Positions 36,099 to 44,371 of a stretch of DNA of 64,000 bases are shown here, in pieces; position 1 is the first letter of the stretch; each line of letters starts with the position of its first letter. The notes beneath the pieces were generated by a model. That model made no database searches. It was not told the DNA's origin and worked only from the letters and a program-made list of their open reading frames with translations. The translations under genes and the position numbers were made by a program. The DNA comes from Undibacterium cyanobacteriorum (GTDB lineage: Bacteria > Pseudomonadota > Gammaproteobacteria > Burkholderiales > Burkholderiaceae_D), in NCBI RefSeq assembly GCF_031326225.1, contig NZ_CP133720.1, positions 1,054,001 through 1,118,000 of the forward strand, written 5' to 3'.

Positions 36099-36578
36099 TT
36101 ATCCCATCACGAGGGCGATGCGGTCCATCGCCGCTTTAAGCGCAAGCTTGTCGTCTTTGAGTTGATCCAGCGGCAGTGCCAGAAACGCTTCAATTCTTGC
36201 GCGTAAGATGCGATAGGCCTGCATAAAAGCGGCGTCGATTTCTTCGTCGCTTCCAGTTGCGTGGGCTGGGTCTTCGACACCCCAATGGGTGCGCAAAACG
36301 GGACCAAGGTAAGCTGGGCAAGTTTCGCCAGCCGCACTCGCGCACACCGTGATGACAATATCGGGTGTGGCAGGTAAATCATCCCACGATTTGCTATGGT
36401 AGCCCTCGGTGCTGATTCCTTCGCGTTGCAGTAAAGCCAGGGAGCGCGGATGCACTTGTCCCGTCGGCTTGCTACCTGCACTCATGGCACGCCAATCGGC
36501 TGGTGCGAGGTGATTAAAGCAAGCTTCGCCAAGGATAGAGCGGCAGGAATTGCCGGTACATAAAAAGAGTACGTTCAT
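36099..36578 (-). CDS. arsC: Arsenate reductase, low-molecular-weight phosphatase type
   Basis: Reductase of 159 residues that converts arsenate to arsenite, using the CX5R phosphatase loop CTGNSCRS at residues 7-14. A further cysteine pair (VCASAAGETCP) lies in the region used for disulfide relay in thioredoxin-coupled ArsC. The HWGVEDPAHATG segment is typical. Its ATG overlaps the aquaporin stop by four bases (ATGA), showing translational coupling. Confidence 0.94.
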   Translation of the reverse strand: MNVLFLCTGNSCRSILGEACFNHLAPADWRAMSAGSKPTGQVHPRSLALLQREGISTEGYHSKSWDDLPATPDIVITVCASAAGETCPAYLGPVLRTHWGVEDPAHATGSDEEIDAAFMQAYRILRARIEAFLALPLDQLKDDKLALKAAMDRIALVMG

Positions 36579-37270
36579 GATTCTGCACTTTCTTGAGCAG
36601 GAGAGGTGGGGAGTGGATAAAGCCAGTTAAATACGAGATATGCCAGCACCGCTCCGCTGCACTGCGCTGCAATGAATCCTAAACTATCAGCTGGACGAAT
36701 ACCGGCAAAGGTGTCGCTCGCAGCACGGGCTAGGGTGACGGCTGGATTGGCGAATGAGGTCGAGGAGGTGAACCAGTAGGCAGCGGTAATGTAAGCCGCC
36801 ACAGCAAACGGTGTCACGCCGGGACGACTGCGCGACGTGCTGATGATCACTGCGATTAAACCAAAGGTCGCAATCCCCTCGCTCCACCATTGTGCGATGC
36901 CAGTGCGGACGTGGGTCGAAGCAAAGAAACTAGGAAGTTCGAACATCCAATGTGCCGCAGCAACGCCAGCAAAAGCGCCAAGTATTTGTACCACTAAGTA
37001 AAGGGCAAATACTGGCAGCGTGAGATTCTTTTGTAAGACATCAATCAAGCTAACCGCGGGATTAAAATGCGCGCCGGAGAGTGGACCAAACATCAAAATC
37101 AAGGCAATCAAACCGGCGCCGGTGGCGATGGTGTTGGCTAACAAGGCAATGGCCGTGTTTCCTGCCGAGAGGTTTTGCGCCATGATGCCGGAACCGACCA
37201 CGACGGCTAACAGCAAAGCCGTGCCAAGAAATTCGGCGACGAGTTTTCGGGAGAGTGTTACTGAGTTCAT
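36575..37270 (-). CDS. Aquaporin of the MIP family in an ars operon (AqpS-like)
   Basis: Channel of 231 residues with six hydrophobic segments and both NPA boxes (HFNPAVSL and FANPAVTL). In the ars operon of Sinorhizobium meliloti an aquaglyceroporin, AqpS, sits between arsR and arsC and lets arsenite flow out once arsenate has been reduced. The same order is seen here, so arsenite release is the likely role. The stop overlaps the arsC start. Confidence 0.92.
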   Translation of the reverse strand: MNSVTLSRKLVAEFLGTALLLAVVVGSGIMAQNLSAGNTAIALLANTIATGAGLIALILMFGPLSGAHFNPAVSLIDVLQKNLTLPVFALYLVVQILGAFAGVAAAHWMFELPSFFASTHVRTGIAQWWSEGIATFGLIAVIISTSRSRPGVTPFAVAAYITAAYWFTSSTSFANPAVTLARAASDTFAGIRPADSLGFIAAQCSGAVLAYLVFNWLYPLPTSPAQESAES

Positions 37271-37333
37271 TTTTAATTTCTGAGAGTTTAGTTTTTGAAT
37301 CTGATGCGAGATTTGCCGCTTTAGTTGGCCGCT

Positions 37334-37666
37334 TTAGCTGGTCGATTTGCGACTGCGTTTTTGAGTGCTTGGCATACATGATTTTCCACCACAGCAGCTC
37401 TCCGTCAGAAAACCGATCAAGTCATTCATCGCCGAAAAGTTGGCGGAATAAATGATGAAACGACCTTCTTGACGTGCTTCGATGAGTTCCGCGTAATTGA
37501 GTTCTTTTAAATGGAAAGAGAGCGAAGAACTCGGGATTCCTAACTCTTCGGCAATTTTGCTCGCGGCCAAACCTTCGGGACCGGTCGCGACCAGTAAACG
37601 AAAGATGGCGAGACGTGATTCTTGGGCGAGTGCTGCGAGCGCAGACAAGGCCGACTTGGTTTCCAT
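37334..37666 (-). CDS. arsR: ArsR family metalloregulator
   Basis: Repressor of 110 residues with a winged helix (SKIAEELGIPSSSLSFHLKELNYAELIEARQEGRFIIYS). A C-terminal cysteine cluster (SCCGGKSC) offers As(III) ligands, instead of the alpha-3 CVC box of classical ArsR. This placement recalls the ArsR variants that use C-terminal cysteines. The start at 37666 has AAAGG five to nine bases upstream. It is the first gene of the operon and probably binds the palindrome in its own promoter. Confidence 0.93.
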   Translation of the reverse strand: METKSALSALAALAQESRLAIFRLLVATGPEGLAASKIAEELGIPSSSLSFHLKELNYAELIEARQEGRFIIYSANFSAMNDLIGFLTESCCGGKSCMPSTQKRSRKSTS

Positions 37667-37719
37667 AGGACCTTTCGATAAAACGGTGCTTGGCACTTTT
37701 GTGAATCTTAATTTCGATA

Positions 37720-37748
37720 ATTCTACATTTATAGAAATGTAGAATCAA
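37720..37748 (-). promoter_or_regulatory. ars promoter with an embedded ArsR operator
   Basis: An 11-bp perfect inverted repeat (ATTCTACATTT, four bases, AAATGTAGAAT) spans 37720-37745. On the minus strand it exactly fills a promoter: -35 TTGATT (37743-37748), 17-base spacer, -10 TAGAAT (37720-37725). A bound dimer would block RNA polymerase. Confidence 0.82.
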
Positions 37749-37879
37749 GAGTTTTTCTGTCGACACGATTTTGCATAAATAATAAAACGATTAGAAAGCA
37801 AGCTTGCCAGCGCATATCTGACGTGTAACCACACTAGTTGATCGTTGTCGCTGGAGTCGAAAGCGTTTGATGCTGCTGA

Positions 37880-38155
37880 TTATTTGGGCGTACGTGCCGC
37901 GATTTGCTCAAGCTCATTGAGTGCCAATAAGAGACTCGTGCGATGCAGGCGCGACACTTCTTGCCACGGCATCCCCGTGATCGCCGACTCTAAGGCCCAC
38001 AAGAGATTCAAGCTGGCGTTGGGTTGCTGTCGCTTGACTTGGAAATAGACCTGCACCGCGCCGAGTTGGTGTATCTGCTCGACCGAGTGAATGCCCGCCG
38101 CGTTCAGCATCTCCTGCGATTTGGGGCCTAGGCTTTTGAGGTCGGCGATTTGCAT
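37880..38155 (-). CDS. TfoX C-terminal domain protein
   Basis: Stand-alone TfoX C-terminal domain of 91 residues, a helix-hairpin-helix-like fold (LKSLGPKSQEMLNAAGIHSVEQIHQLGAVQVYFQVK, then LLWALESAITGMPWQEVS). It lacks the TfoX N-terminal domain that is linked to competence activation. The function of such short versions is not known. It appears to be transcribed alone. Confidence 0.88.
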   Translation of the reverse strand: MQIADLKSLGPKSQEMLNAAGIHSVEQIHQLGAVQVYFQVKRQQPNASLNLLWALESAITGMPWQEVSRLHRTSLLLALNELEQIAARTPK

Positions 38156-38306
38156 TGTTGTTTGAAGTGGCGAGATTTATTTTTACCTGCAGGATAAAGT
38201 GTTTGAGCTGCGTCCCTCAATCAGGAGGAATTGTACTGGGTATTGATCTAGGGTTCGAGTGAAAAGGGATGGATGATTCTAGCGTTTCTTCGACGGATCT
38301 AGGCTC

Positions 38307-39329
38307 TTATACCTTTCGACATTGCTGCAAAGTTTGTCGCGAAAGCTCAGCCTCTGCACGAACCCATTCTGCAAATGCGCGGATTTTCTGTTTTCTTTGA
38401 TCACTCATTCGATAAATTAAGAAATGGGCGTAAGGGTCGCGGCAAGATTGCGAGATGGGACGGATTAAGTGGCCATTGAGAAGATCTTCTATGACCAATA
38501 CATCGAGTGCTAGAGCAATGCCATGTCCCGACTTGGCCATCTCGATGGCGAGATGTTCGTGACTGTAATAAGGACCTTTGTCGGCTTGCTTAAGTAGAGC
38601 GTTCCGCTGCCGAGTGCTGAGATGATCACTTTCGGCGATAGCTTTAATCCAAGCATTCCAACGTTCGCCAATCTTTCCTGTTTGTCGATCTGGGGGAAGG
38701 GGCAATCGTAGTAAGCTGTGCTGTTGTAAGTCGATGAGGGAGTTGAGTTTTAGATGCTTTTTCGACGATGCCAAATGCGGACTGCATACCGGGAATAAAG
38801 CGGTTTGCTGCCATAGTCGCTCAATATGCAATTGCTCTTCGTGCTCGTACTCGCCTAGTCCATAACGAATCACGATGTCGACCTGCTTGTCATTGATTAA
38901 GTCATGCGTTTGATTTTCTGAGGAAAGTCTGAGATCGATATCAGGATGATGCGCATGAAAGCGATTGAGGCGTGGTACCAGCCATTTGGCTGCGATTGAT
39001 GGCGCAGCACTGACGATCAACACTTTGTTATCGGATGATTGACCACTGGCGCGCTCAAGTGCGCTTTGCAGGCGTTTGAAGGAGGCATTGACTTCGCGCG
39101 CGAGTTCTTGACCGGTACGAGTCAGCTCTACGAGGCGATTCGAGCGTGTGAAAAGTGTGATACCTAGGTAGTCTTCGAGCGCACTGATCTGATGACTTAT
39201 CGCAGCGGGTGTAACGGATAATTCTTCTGCTGCTAGCTTAAAACTGCCGAACCGTGCGGCTGCTTCGAATGCGCGTAGGGCAGCAAACGGAGCAGTTCTA
39301 AGTGAAGGTGATGAGCGTGATCTTGTCAT
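38307..39329 (-). CDS. LysR family regulator, GcvA type
   Basis: Transcription factor of 340 residues. The winged helix lies at about 14-75 (FAALRAFEAAARFGSFKLAAEELSVTPAAISHQISALEDYLG) and the effector domain follows from about 105 (KVLIVSAAPSIAAKWLVPRL). It is divergent from an FMN-reductase-like gene, with 98 bases between them. A large palindrome abuts its start codon, so it may repress itself and control the neighbour. Confidence 0.93.
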   Translation of the reverse strand: MTRSRSSPSLRTAPFAALRAFEAAARFGSFKLAAEELSVTPAAISHQISALEDYLGITLFTRSNRLVELTRTGQELAREVNASFKRLQSALERASGQSSDNKVLIVSAAPSIAAKWLVPRLNRFHAHHPDIDLRLSSENQTHDLINDKQVDIVIRYGLGEYEHEEQLHIERLWQQTALFPVCSPHLASSKKHLKLNSLIDLQQHSLLRLPLPPDRQTGKIGERWNAWIKAIAESDHLSTRQRNALLKQADKGPYYSHEHLAIEMAKSGHGIALALDVLVIEDLLNGHLIRPISQSCRDPYAHFLIYRMSDQRKQKIRAFAEWVRAEAELSRQTLQQCRKV

Positions 39330-39360
39330 CGTTTCAGTTTAGCAGAACTAATCTGAAACG
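39330..39360. promoter_or_regulatory. Palindromic operator candidate in the LysR/FMN-reductase divergent region
   Basis: A 31-base dyad: CGTTTCAG at 39330-39337 pairs with CTGAAACG at 39353-39360, with further symmetry inside (TTAG and CTAA). It directly precedes the LysR start codon. The size and place fit a LysR-type regulator site. Confidence 0.6.
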
Positions 39361-39427
39361 CAAAAAACATCATTTGTCAGCATTGATGCTTTAAACCAAA
39401 CTGTGCTCACTTTCAAACGGAGGCAGT

Positions 39428-40072
39428 ATGAGTTCGAATAATATCGGTAGTAAGTTCAACAATCAGATGAATAATGAAGCCGCTAGCAATAGCGATATGG
39501 ACGAAGCGCCGGGTGCCAAGAAAATTCATTTTTTATTCGTTTTGAGTAGCAGTCGCAGTGACGGAAACACGGCTCAGTTGGCACGTTACGCCGCCAGCTT
39601 CTTAGACTCGAACGTACAACAAACCTGGGTCTCTTTGCAGGAGCTTGATTTACCCGAATTCGTTGATCAACGCCATCAAGGTAACGGGCACTATATGATG
39701 CCATCAGGGAATGCTTTGGCGCTCCTACAAGCCACCTTGAACGCCACTGATGTGGTACTAGTCACGCCTTTGTATTGGTATAGCTTGCCAACCTTGGCCA
39801 AGCGGTACTTAGATCATTGGTCTGGCTGGATGCGAGTGGCAGATCTGCAATTTCGCGAGAAAATGTCAGGCAAACGACTGTGGAATATCACGGTTTTAAG
39901 CGACGAGGATACATCTTATGCTTCAACACTAGTGAGCAGTCTCGAGTTGACGGCAGGCTATATGCAGATGAAATGGCAAGGTAGTTTGTTGGGATACGGG
40001 AATCGACCTGGTGACATCATGCAGCATGAGCCGTCTTTGATCAGCGCGTCTCAGTATTTTTTGCAAGCTTGA
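39428..40072 (+). CDS. NAD(P)H-dependent FMN reductase / flavodoxin-fold oxidoreductase
   Basis: Flavodoxin-fold protein of 214 residues; GGAGG lies five bases before the ATG. After a 30-residue polar N-terminus, the first strand and FMN loop read IHFLFVLSSSRSDGNTAQLARY. The second loop TPLYWYSLPTLAKRYLDHWSGW matches NADPH-dependent FMN reductase and flavodoxin_2-type proteins. The Asp/Asn-rich head has no clear role. It is probably controlled by the divergent LysR regulator, perhaps in redox or quinone stress. Confidence 0.88.
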   Translation: MSSNNIGSKFNNQMNNEAASNSDMDEAPGAKKIHFLFVLSSSRSDGNTAQLARYAASFLDSNVQQTWVSLQELDLPEFVDQRHQGNGHYMMPSGNALALLQATLNATDVVLVTPLYWYSLPTLAKRYLDHWSGWMRVADLQFREKMSGKRLWNITVLSDEDTSYASTLVSSLELTAGYMQMKWQGSLLGYGNRPGDIMQHEPSLISASQYFLQA

Positions 40073-40149
40073 TGAGTTAGTTTTTGTAGTGTGTACAGCG
40101 AATTGGTGAGGCGGTTGAGCTTCGCCAAAACTTTCGACAGCGTCCACGA

Positions 40150-40911
40150 CTAGCGACGACGACTGGCGACAACAACACGGTAACGTTGCAACGTCTGATT
40201 GAATTCACGATTGATGCGGTCTATTTCGGCTTCATAGGTGGCGAGTTGGTCCTGGCTCTTTTTGATCGAACGGGCCAATTCGTCTAGGCGGGATTGATAC
40301 AGTTGTTGGAACGATTTCGAGTTTTTGTCGGCTTGTTTGGCGCTGCTAATTTCCTTGCTAAGGTCATTGACCATATTGGCAAGCAGATCCAATTGTTCCA
40401 GCACCATTTTCTTCTTCGCTTCAATGATTTCGAGCGCTTTCTTTTGCGCTTGCGTGATATCCGATTCGCTACGGAAATGCGCAGTCAGAAACCGCTCTTC
40501 ACGTTGCAACTCATCTTCCACCATTTTTTGCTGTTGTTGCGACTCGATTTCCTGTGCCTTCTTTTGTTTTTCTGCAGCACTTAACGGCGGTGTGATTTCG
40601 GATTTGAAGCTACCTTGGTTAGAGAAAATGCGAATTACTTTACCTTTGCATTCATTCGGTATGCGATCGGAGCTAACGGGCTTGCCCTCGTTGCTAGTGC
40701 AGCGGTAAATTTCAGCGTAGGCTGGGATTGTCGATGATAGGCACAGCAGCGCGAGTCCGAACCGGAACGCTTGGATCACCTGTGTTCGGCACGACAGATC
40801 GAGACTTTGGGAGGAATAATGGAACGCGACAGTGCATGCCTTAGCGAGCGTCGTCACCAGACTCGCAGTCAACGTCTTAAAATTAAGCTCTCTCAAACAC
40901 AGTCCTGGCAT
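40150..40911 (-). CDS. Secreted DUF4124-type coiled-coil protein
   Basis: Protein of up to 253 residues. A hydrophobic signal segment (FGLALLCLSSTIPAYA) ends near residue 66, so translation may start further in, for example at a GTG shortly before VIQAFRFG. The mature protein begins EIYRCTSNEGKPVSSDRIPNEC, the DUF4124 pattern common in betaproteobacterial periplasmic proteins. The rest is a long Lys/Glu/Gln-rich coiled coil. The function is unknown. Confidence 0.82.
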   Translation of the reverse strand: MPGLCLRELNFKTLTASLVTTLAKACTVAFHYSSQSLDLSCRTQVIQAFRFGLALLCLSSTIPAYAEIYRCTSNEGKPVSSDRIPNECKGKVIRIFSNQGSFKSEITPPLSAAEKQKKAQEIESQQQQKMVEDELQREERFLTAHFRSESDITQAQKKALEIIEAKKKMVLEQLDLLANMVNDLSKEISSAKQADKNSKSFQQLYQSRLDELARSIKKSQDQLATYEAEIDRINREFNQTLQRYRVVVASRRR

Positions 40912-41280
40912 AACACAAGTTCCCCTGAATCCTTCGGGCTGACCAGATTCTTTTCAGCCCGCGCAAAAGCCCATATAAGATCATAGGGGCTGGATTTTTT
41001 TATAAGTCTAGGGATAGCAAGTCGCGTGCCAGTTAAATTTTTACAGGCAATAAATGTTCGCGTTCGTGTTCGCGTTCGGAGGCGCCCGGCTTGCTGCGCG
41101 AAAAAGTGGATCGCGCTGTAACTGAATGCTCATGCGAGTTTGGCAAAGTTTTCGATGATCTGCAATCAGATCATCAGGAAGATTAAGAAACTATTTCCGT
41201 GTGGAATTTAAGTGTGGCGTTTTACGTGTCATTTACACGTTATTTGGAAAAAATGGTGGGAGGAGTTGATTCAGGTTTAT
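40912..41280. other. Intergenic region
   Basis: About 370 bases with no convincing gene. A short direct repeat of GTTCGCGTTCG lies near 41055. The 3' end of the leftward membrane protein gene is at its right edge. Confidence 0.4.
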
Positions 41281-41700
41281 TTAGCGCAGCATTAAACCGG
41301 CGAGGAAGCTCAATCCCATCATTAAACAAATAAGGGAACTCACCCACCAAAATATGATCGAGTTGCCGCTTATTTTTTGGGACAAAGGTTTTGCCATCAG
41401 TCCCCGAAGGATCAGTACGCCACTGATGAGGCACAGCACAAGATCGCGGAAAGGTAGTTCTCGGATGAAGCCCGCACCAGACCAACCATATAAGGCCCAT
41501 ACCATCAATACCACGCTGATGAAAAACGTGAGTCGGTGTGGGTAGCTTGAACCTTGATTGACCAATTGAATCATCTTATCGCCAGCACCAAAGAAGCGAT
41601 ACCATGGTTCGCCAAAGACGATACATCCAAGGTGGAGAAGGCTTGCCAGTGCGCAGCAACATGCACCGAATAGGAAAAAATCTTGATAGCCTAGGGACAT
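41281..41700 (-). CDS. Small membrane protein of unknown function
   Basis: Protein of 139 residues with about four hydrophobic segments (FFLFGACCCALASLLHLGCIVFG, LTFFISVVLMVWALYGWSG, LVLCLISGVLILRGLM, IIFWWVSSLICLMMGLSFLAG). It resembles uncharacterised conserved membrane proteins of proteobacteria. It is divergent from the biosynthetic operon and there is no evidence of a link. Confidence 0.8.
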   Translation of the reverse strand: MSLGYQDFFLFGACCCALASLLHLGCIVFGEPWYRFFGAGDKMIQLVNQGSSYPHRLTFFISVVLMVWALYGWSGAGFIRELPFRDLVLCLISGVLILRGLMAKPLSQKISGNSIIFWWVSSLICLMMGLSFLAGLMLR

Positions 41701-41805
41701 TCTTCATCTTCCTTCAAAGTTGTTGTTCCGCTCTCTCGCTGCGCTCAAACGGTCGATATCCTTGAGATATCAAAGCTTTCAAGCATTCCCGTTTTATGCC
41801 GCGCA

Positions 41806-41861
41806 TTGTTTCACATTTGCTTGAAATTATATTGTCATAAAAATAACCCATTCGGGTTATT
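41806..41861 (+). promoter_or_regulatory. Possible promoter and 20-bp dyad upstream of the biosynthetic operon
   Basis: A weak promoter-like pair (TTGTTT at 41806, 16 bases, TATATT at 41828) is followed nine bases later by a perfect 20-bp dyad AATAACCCATTCGGGTTATT (41842-41861). The dyad lies 118 bases before the ketosynthase start. It has the size of a LuxR-type regulator site and could be an operator for the LuxR-family gene at the end of the cluster. A simple hairpin is the alternative. Confidence 0.4.
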
Positions 41862-41978
41862 GTTGCCTTTTTTACCTCGTGTGAAACTGCGCCCTACATT
41901 TTTTTCTTAATTTTGAAATTCTTGTTTCGAAGACAGCAGATTAAGAGAGCGCAATGAACAACTGGATGGGAAAGTGCG

Positions 41979-43229
41979 ATGACAGAACGACGAGTGGTGG
42001 TAACGGGCTATGGTGCGGTATCCGCAATGGGAAATTCCGCACAGGAAATTTGGGACGGCATTCTGTCTTATCGAGTGGGCTATCAGAAACATCGTTTTGA
42101 CGATCCTTCCATTAAGGCGAAGTTCTTTAGTCTCATGGAAAACGATCGCAAACGCTATGCGGCCTTTCCAAAAGCGGTTGTCAAAATGTTGCCCGAGTTC
42201 GCCAAAAATGCACTCGTCGCAAGTAAAGAAGCGCTCGATATGGCCTTTGGTAACAGTGATCATCTGCACCAACACGTCGCATCGCCGTTCGACATCGGTG
42301 CCATTATCGGCACTGGCTGGGGTGGCATGGACTCCGTCAACTACAACAACAATGATTATCGTGAATCAGGGATGTCTTCATCGTTCGCGACTTTGATGTC
42401 CATGCACAGCGTGGCGACCGCCGCAGTCTCTTTGAATTGGAATATACGTGGCTACCAAAACACACCGGTAGCTGCGTGTGCGACTGGCACTATCGCCATT
42501 GGCGACGCCTATCACGTCATTAAATCGGGGCGCGCCAAAGTCATGCTGGCCGGCGGTAGCGAATCCTTGAAAGAACAATTTAATGTTTGGTCGATCGACG
42601 TGATACAAGCTCTTAGCAAAGAACAAGAGGATCCGCAGTTGGCGTGTTGTCCGTTTAGTGCCAAACGTAGTGGTTTCGTGTTGGCGGAAGGGGCAGCAGT
42701 TATTTGTCTTGAGGAATACGAACATGCGAAAGCGCGTGGAGCGAACATCCTCGGTGAAATTATTGGCTATGGCAATTTTTCCGATGCATTTGATATGACA
42801 GCGCCCGCCGAGGATCTGCAAGCACGCAAAATGGCGATCACTCGAGCGATGGAAGAAGCAAAGCTCGCTCCAGAACAAATCAGCTACGTCAATTTGCACG
42901 GCACATCGACCCCGATCAATGATGTGAATGAGACTAACTCGATAAAAGCAGCATTTGGTGCCGCCGCTGCAGGAATTCCGATGTCGAGTACCAAGTCCTA
43001 TACCGGCCACTTGATTGGCGCGGCCGGTTCCATCGAAACCATCTTTTGCTTGAAAGCGATCGAAACGGGGGTGATTCCTGCGACGGTACACCTGCAGGAA
43101 AATGATCCTGCCTGCGACCTCAATTACACCCCTAATCATCATCGTGAATTGAAAACCCTGGACCATGTACTCAATCTTAGTTTTGGATTTGGTGGTGCGA
43201 ATTGCGCATTGCTGATCAAACGCATCTAG
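41979..43229 (+). CDS. Beta-ketoacyl-ACP synthase, FabF type
   Basis: Ketosynthase of 416 residues that would extend acyl-ACP by two carbons from malonyl-ACP. The catalytic triad is complete: Cys167 in VAACATGTIAIGDAY, His307 in NLHGTSTPINDVNET and His344 in KSYTGHLIGAAGS. The spacing is the same as C163/H303/H340 of E. coli FabF. It is therefore an active condensing enzyme rather than a chain-length-factor partner, and no second ketosynthase is present. It is the first gene of the operon; the ribosome binding site is weak (GGGAAAG). It is not next to accC/fabD/plsX, so it is probably a specialised paralogue. Confidence 0.94.
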   Translation: MTERRVVVTGYGAVSAMGNSAQEIWDGILSYRVGYQKHRFDDPSIKAKFFSLMENDRKRYAAFPKAVVKMLPEFAKNALVASKEALDMAFGNSDHLHQHVASPFDIGAIIGTGWGGMDSVNYNNNDYRESGMSSSFATLMSMHSVATAAVSLNWNIRGYQNTPVAACATGTIAIGDAYHVIKSGRAKVMLAGGSESLKEQFNVWSIDVIQALSKEQEDPQLACCPFSAKRSGFVLAEGAAVICLEEYEHAKARGANILGEIIGYGNFSDAFDMTAPAEDLQARKMAITRAMEEAKLAPEQISYVNLHGTSTPINDVNETNSIKAAFGAAAAGIPMSSTKSYTGHLIGAAGSIETIFCLKAIETGVIPATVHLQENDPACDLNYTPNHHRELKTLDHVLNLSFGFGGANCALLIKRI

Positions 43230-43248
43230 TACTCGATAGGAGGAAAAG

Positions 43249-44073
43249 ATGGATTACTGTTTTGATTTGGCAGACGTGCAGCAATGGGCCGAGTTTTCTG
43301 GCGACTACAACCCTATTCACTTTAGTTTGGATGATGCACGCTTGGCTGGTATGGATGAGCTGATCTTGCACGGCATGTTGGCGCTACTACCGGTGAAGCA
43401 AGAAGTGAGTCGTTCGCAAAAACTTCGCACGGATCATTCCGTCAGTGATTTGAATGTGAAGGGATGTGATTGGAGTCGGTTTCGTGCACTGTTTCGACAG
43501 CCAATTCCGCACGGGCGGCGCATCAATATCGAACAACGCGGCTTAGACGCTGGAGTCAATTTCAAAGTGTGCGCACAAGACACGCGCGAGGAGCATTTTC
43601 GAGGTTCCTTACTGGGCGTGGAAAGTATGCATGGCGATTATCGTTCCCATGACTTTGAATTCCATACTGAGTTGTTGGCCTCGGAAGCAGAAAAATTTTT
43701 CCAACTATATCCCGCAATTCAAGAAACTTGGATAGCACTCGATGCAGTCGTGTTTGCCAGTTTCATGCAAAGTAAGTTGTCAATTTTAGAGGACATCGCA
43801 CAAGTGAAGATGTTCGAACTACACGGCCCCAAGAAACGCAATAAGGTCGTGGTGCAGTTAAGTCACACAGTAAGTTTTGATACACGTTTTTTCTCGAATC
43901 AGAACCGAGATGAAATCGATTGGAGTGGCTTTAGTTACGCCATGGCTTTGCCGTCCATGGTGGCGAGTGAGCATCAATTAGCAGGAACTGTTTTATTACC
44001 GGTAGTACACGCGGACCGACTCGTCATGATGATTGAGATCGGCTTGGTTGCGAAGTTTGATCAATTAAATTGA
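43249..44073 (+). CDS. MaoC-like hot-dog dehydratase
   Basis: Protein of 274 residues. The N-terminal half holds the MaoC/(R)-hydratase signature FSGDYNPIHFSLDDARLAGM with Asp19 and His24 as the catalytic pair, and ILHGMLAL after it. The C-terminal half looks like a second hot-dog repeat without catalytic residues, giving a double hot-dog layout. It would remove water from beta-hydroxyacyl-ACP made by the FabG-like enzyme of the operon. AGGAGG lies five bases before the ATG, 19 bases after the ketosynthase stop. Confidence 0.85.
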   Translation: MDYCFDLADVQQWAEFSGDYNPIHFSLDDARLAGMDELILHGMLALLPVKQEVSRSQKLRTDHSVSDLNVKGCDWSRFRALFRQPIPHGRRINIEQRGLDAGVNFKVCAQDTREEHFRGSLLGVESMHGDYRSHDFEFHTELLASEAEKFFQLYPAIQETWIALDAVVFASFMQSKLSILEDIAQVKMFELHGPKKRNKVVVQLSHTVSFDTRFFSNQNRDEIDWSGFSYAMALPSMVASEHQLAGTVLLPVVHADRLVMMIEIGLVAKFDQLN

Positions 44074-44089
44074 GTGAAAGGAAATGGAA

Positions 44090-44341
44090 ATGAATGTAGA
44101 GAAATTTTTATGTGACGCGATTCTCGAATTGAAAGATATCGACGAATCTGAGTTGGTTCCGTCTTTGAGTTTCGAAGAATTGGCCTTGGACAGTTTGGAT
44201 TATGTGGAAATTCAATTGCTCATACAGAAGCGCTTTAAAGTTGCGATTGGTCCCGAGCTGTTCTCAACGGGTAAGTTAAAAAACTTGGGCGACCTGTATC
44301 GCCACATCGAAGCGAACCAAGAACAAGCGCTCGCAGCTTGA
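44090..44341 (+). CDS. Acyl carrier protein
   Basis: Dedicated acyl carrier protein of 83 residues. The phosphopantetheine serine is Ser35 in the motif LALDSLDYVEIQ, followed by the usual helix II. The protein is acidic in its N-terminal half. The start at 44090 is preferred because AAGGA lies eight bases upstream; the ATG at 44084 lies too close to it. No phosphopantetheinyl transferase gene is in the window, so a housekeeping enzyme must activate it. Confidence 0.93.
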   Translation: MNVEKFLCDAILELKDIDESELVPSLSFEELALDSLDYVEIQLLIQKRFKVAIGPELFSTGKLKNLGDLYRHIEANQEQALAA

Positions 44342-44371
44342 TCAGTAAAGAAACTTTGGGAAGGACACATC

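Noticed and set aside
41842..41861. The 20-bp dyad considered as an intrinsic terminator
   Set aside because: On the + strand the T run does not follow the stem directly. On the minus strand it does, but no gene would terminate there. An operator or leader hairpin fits better.
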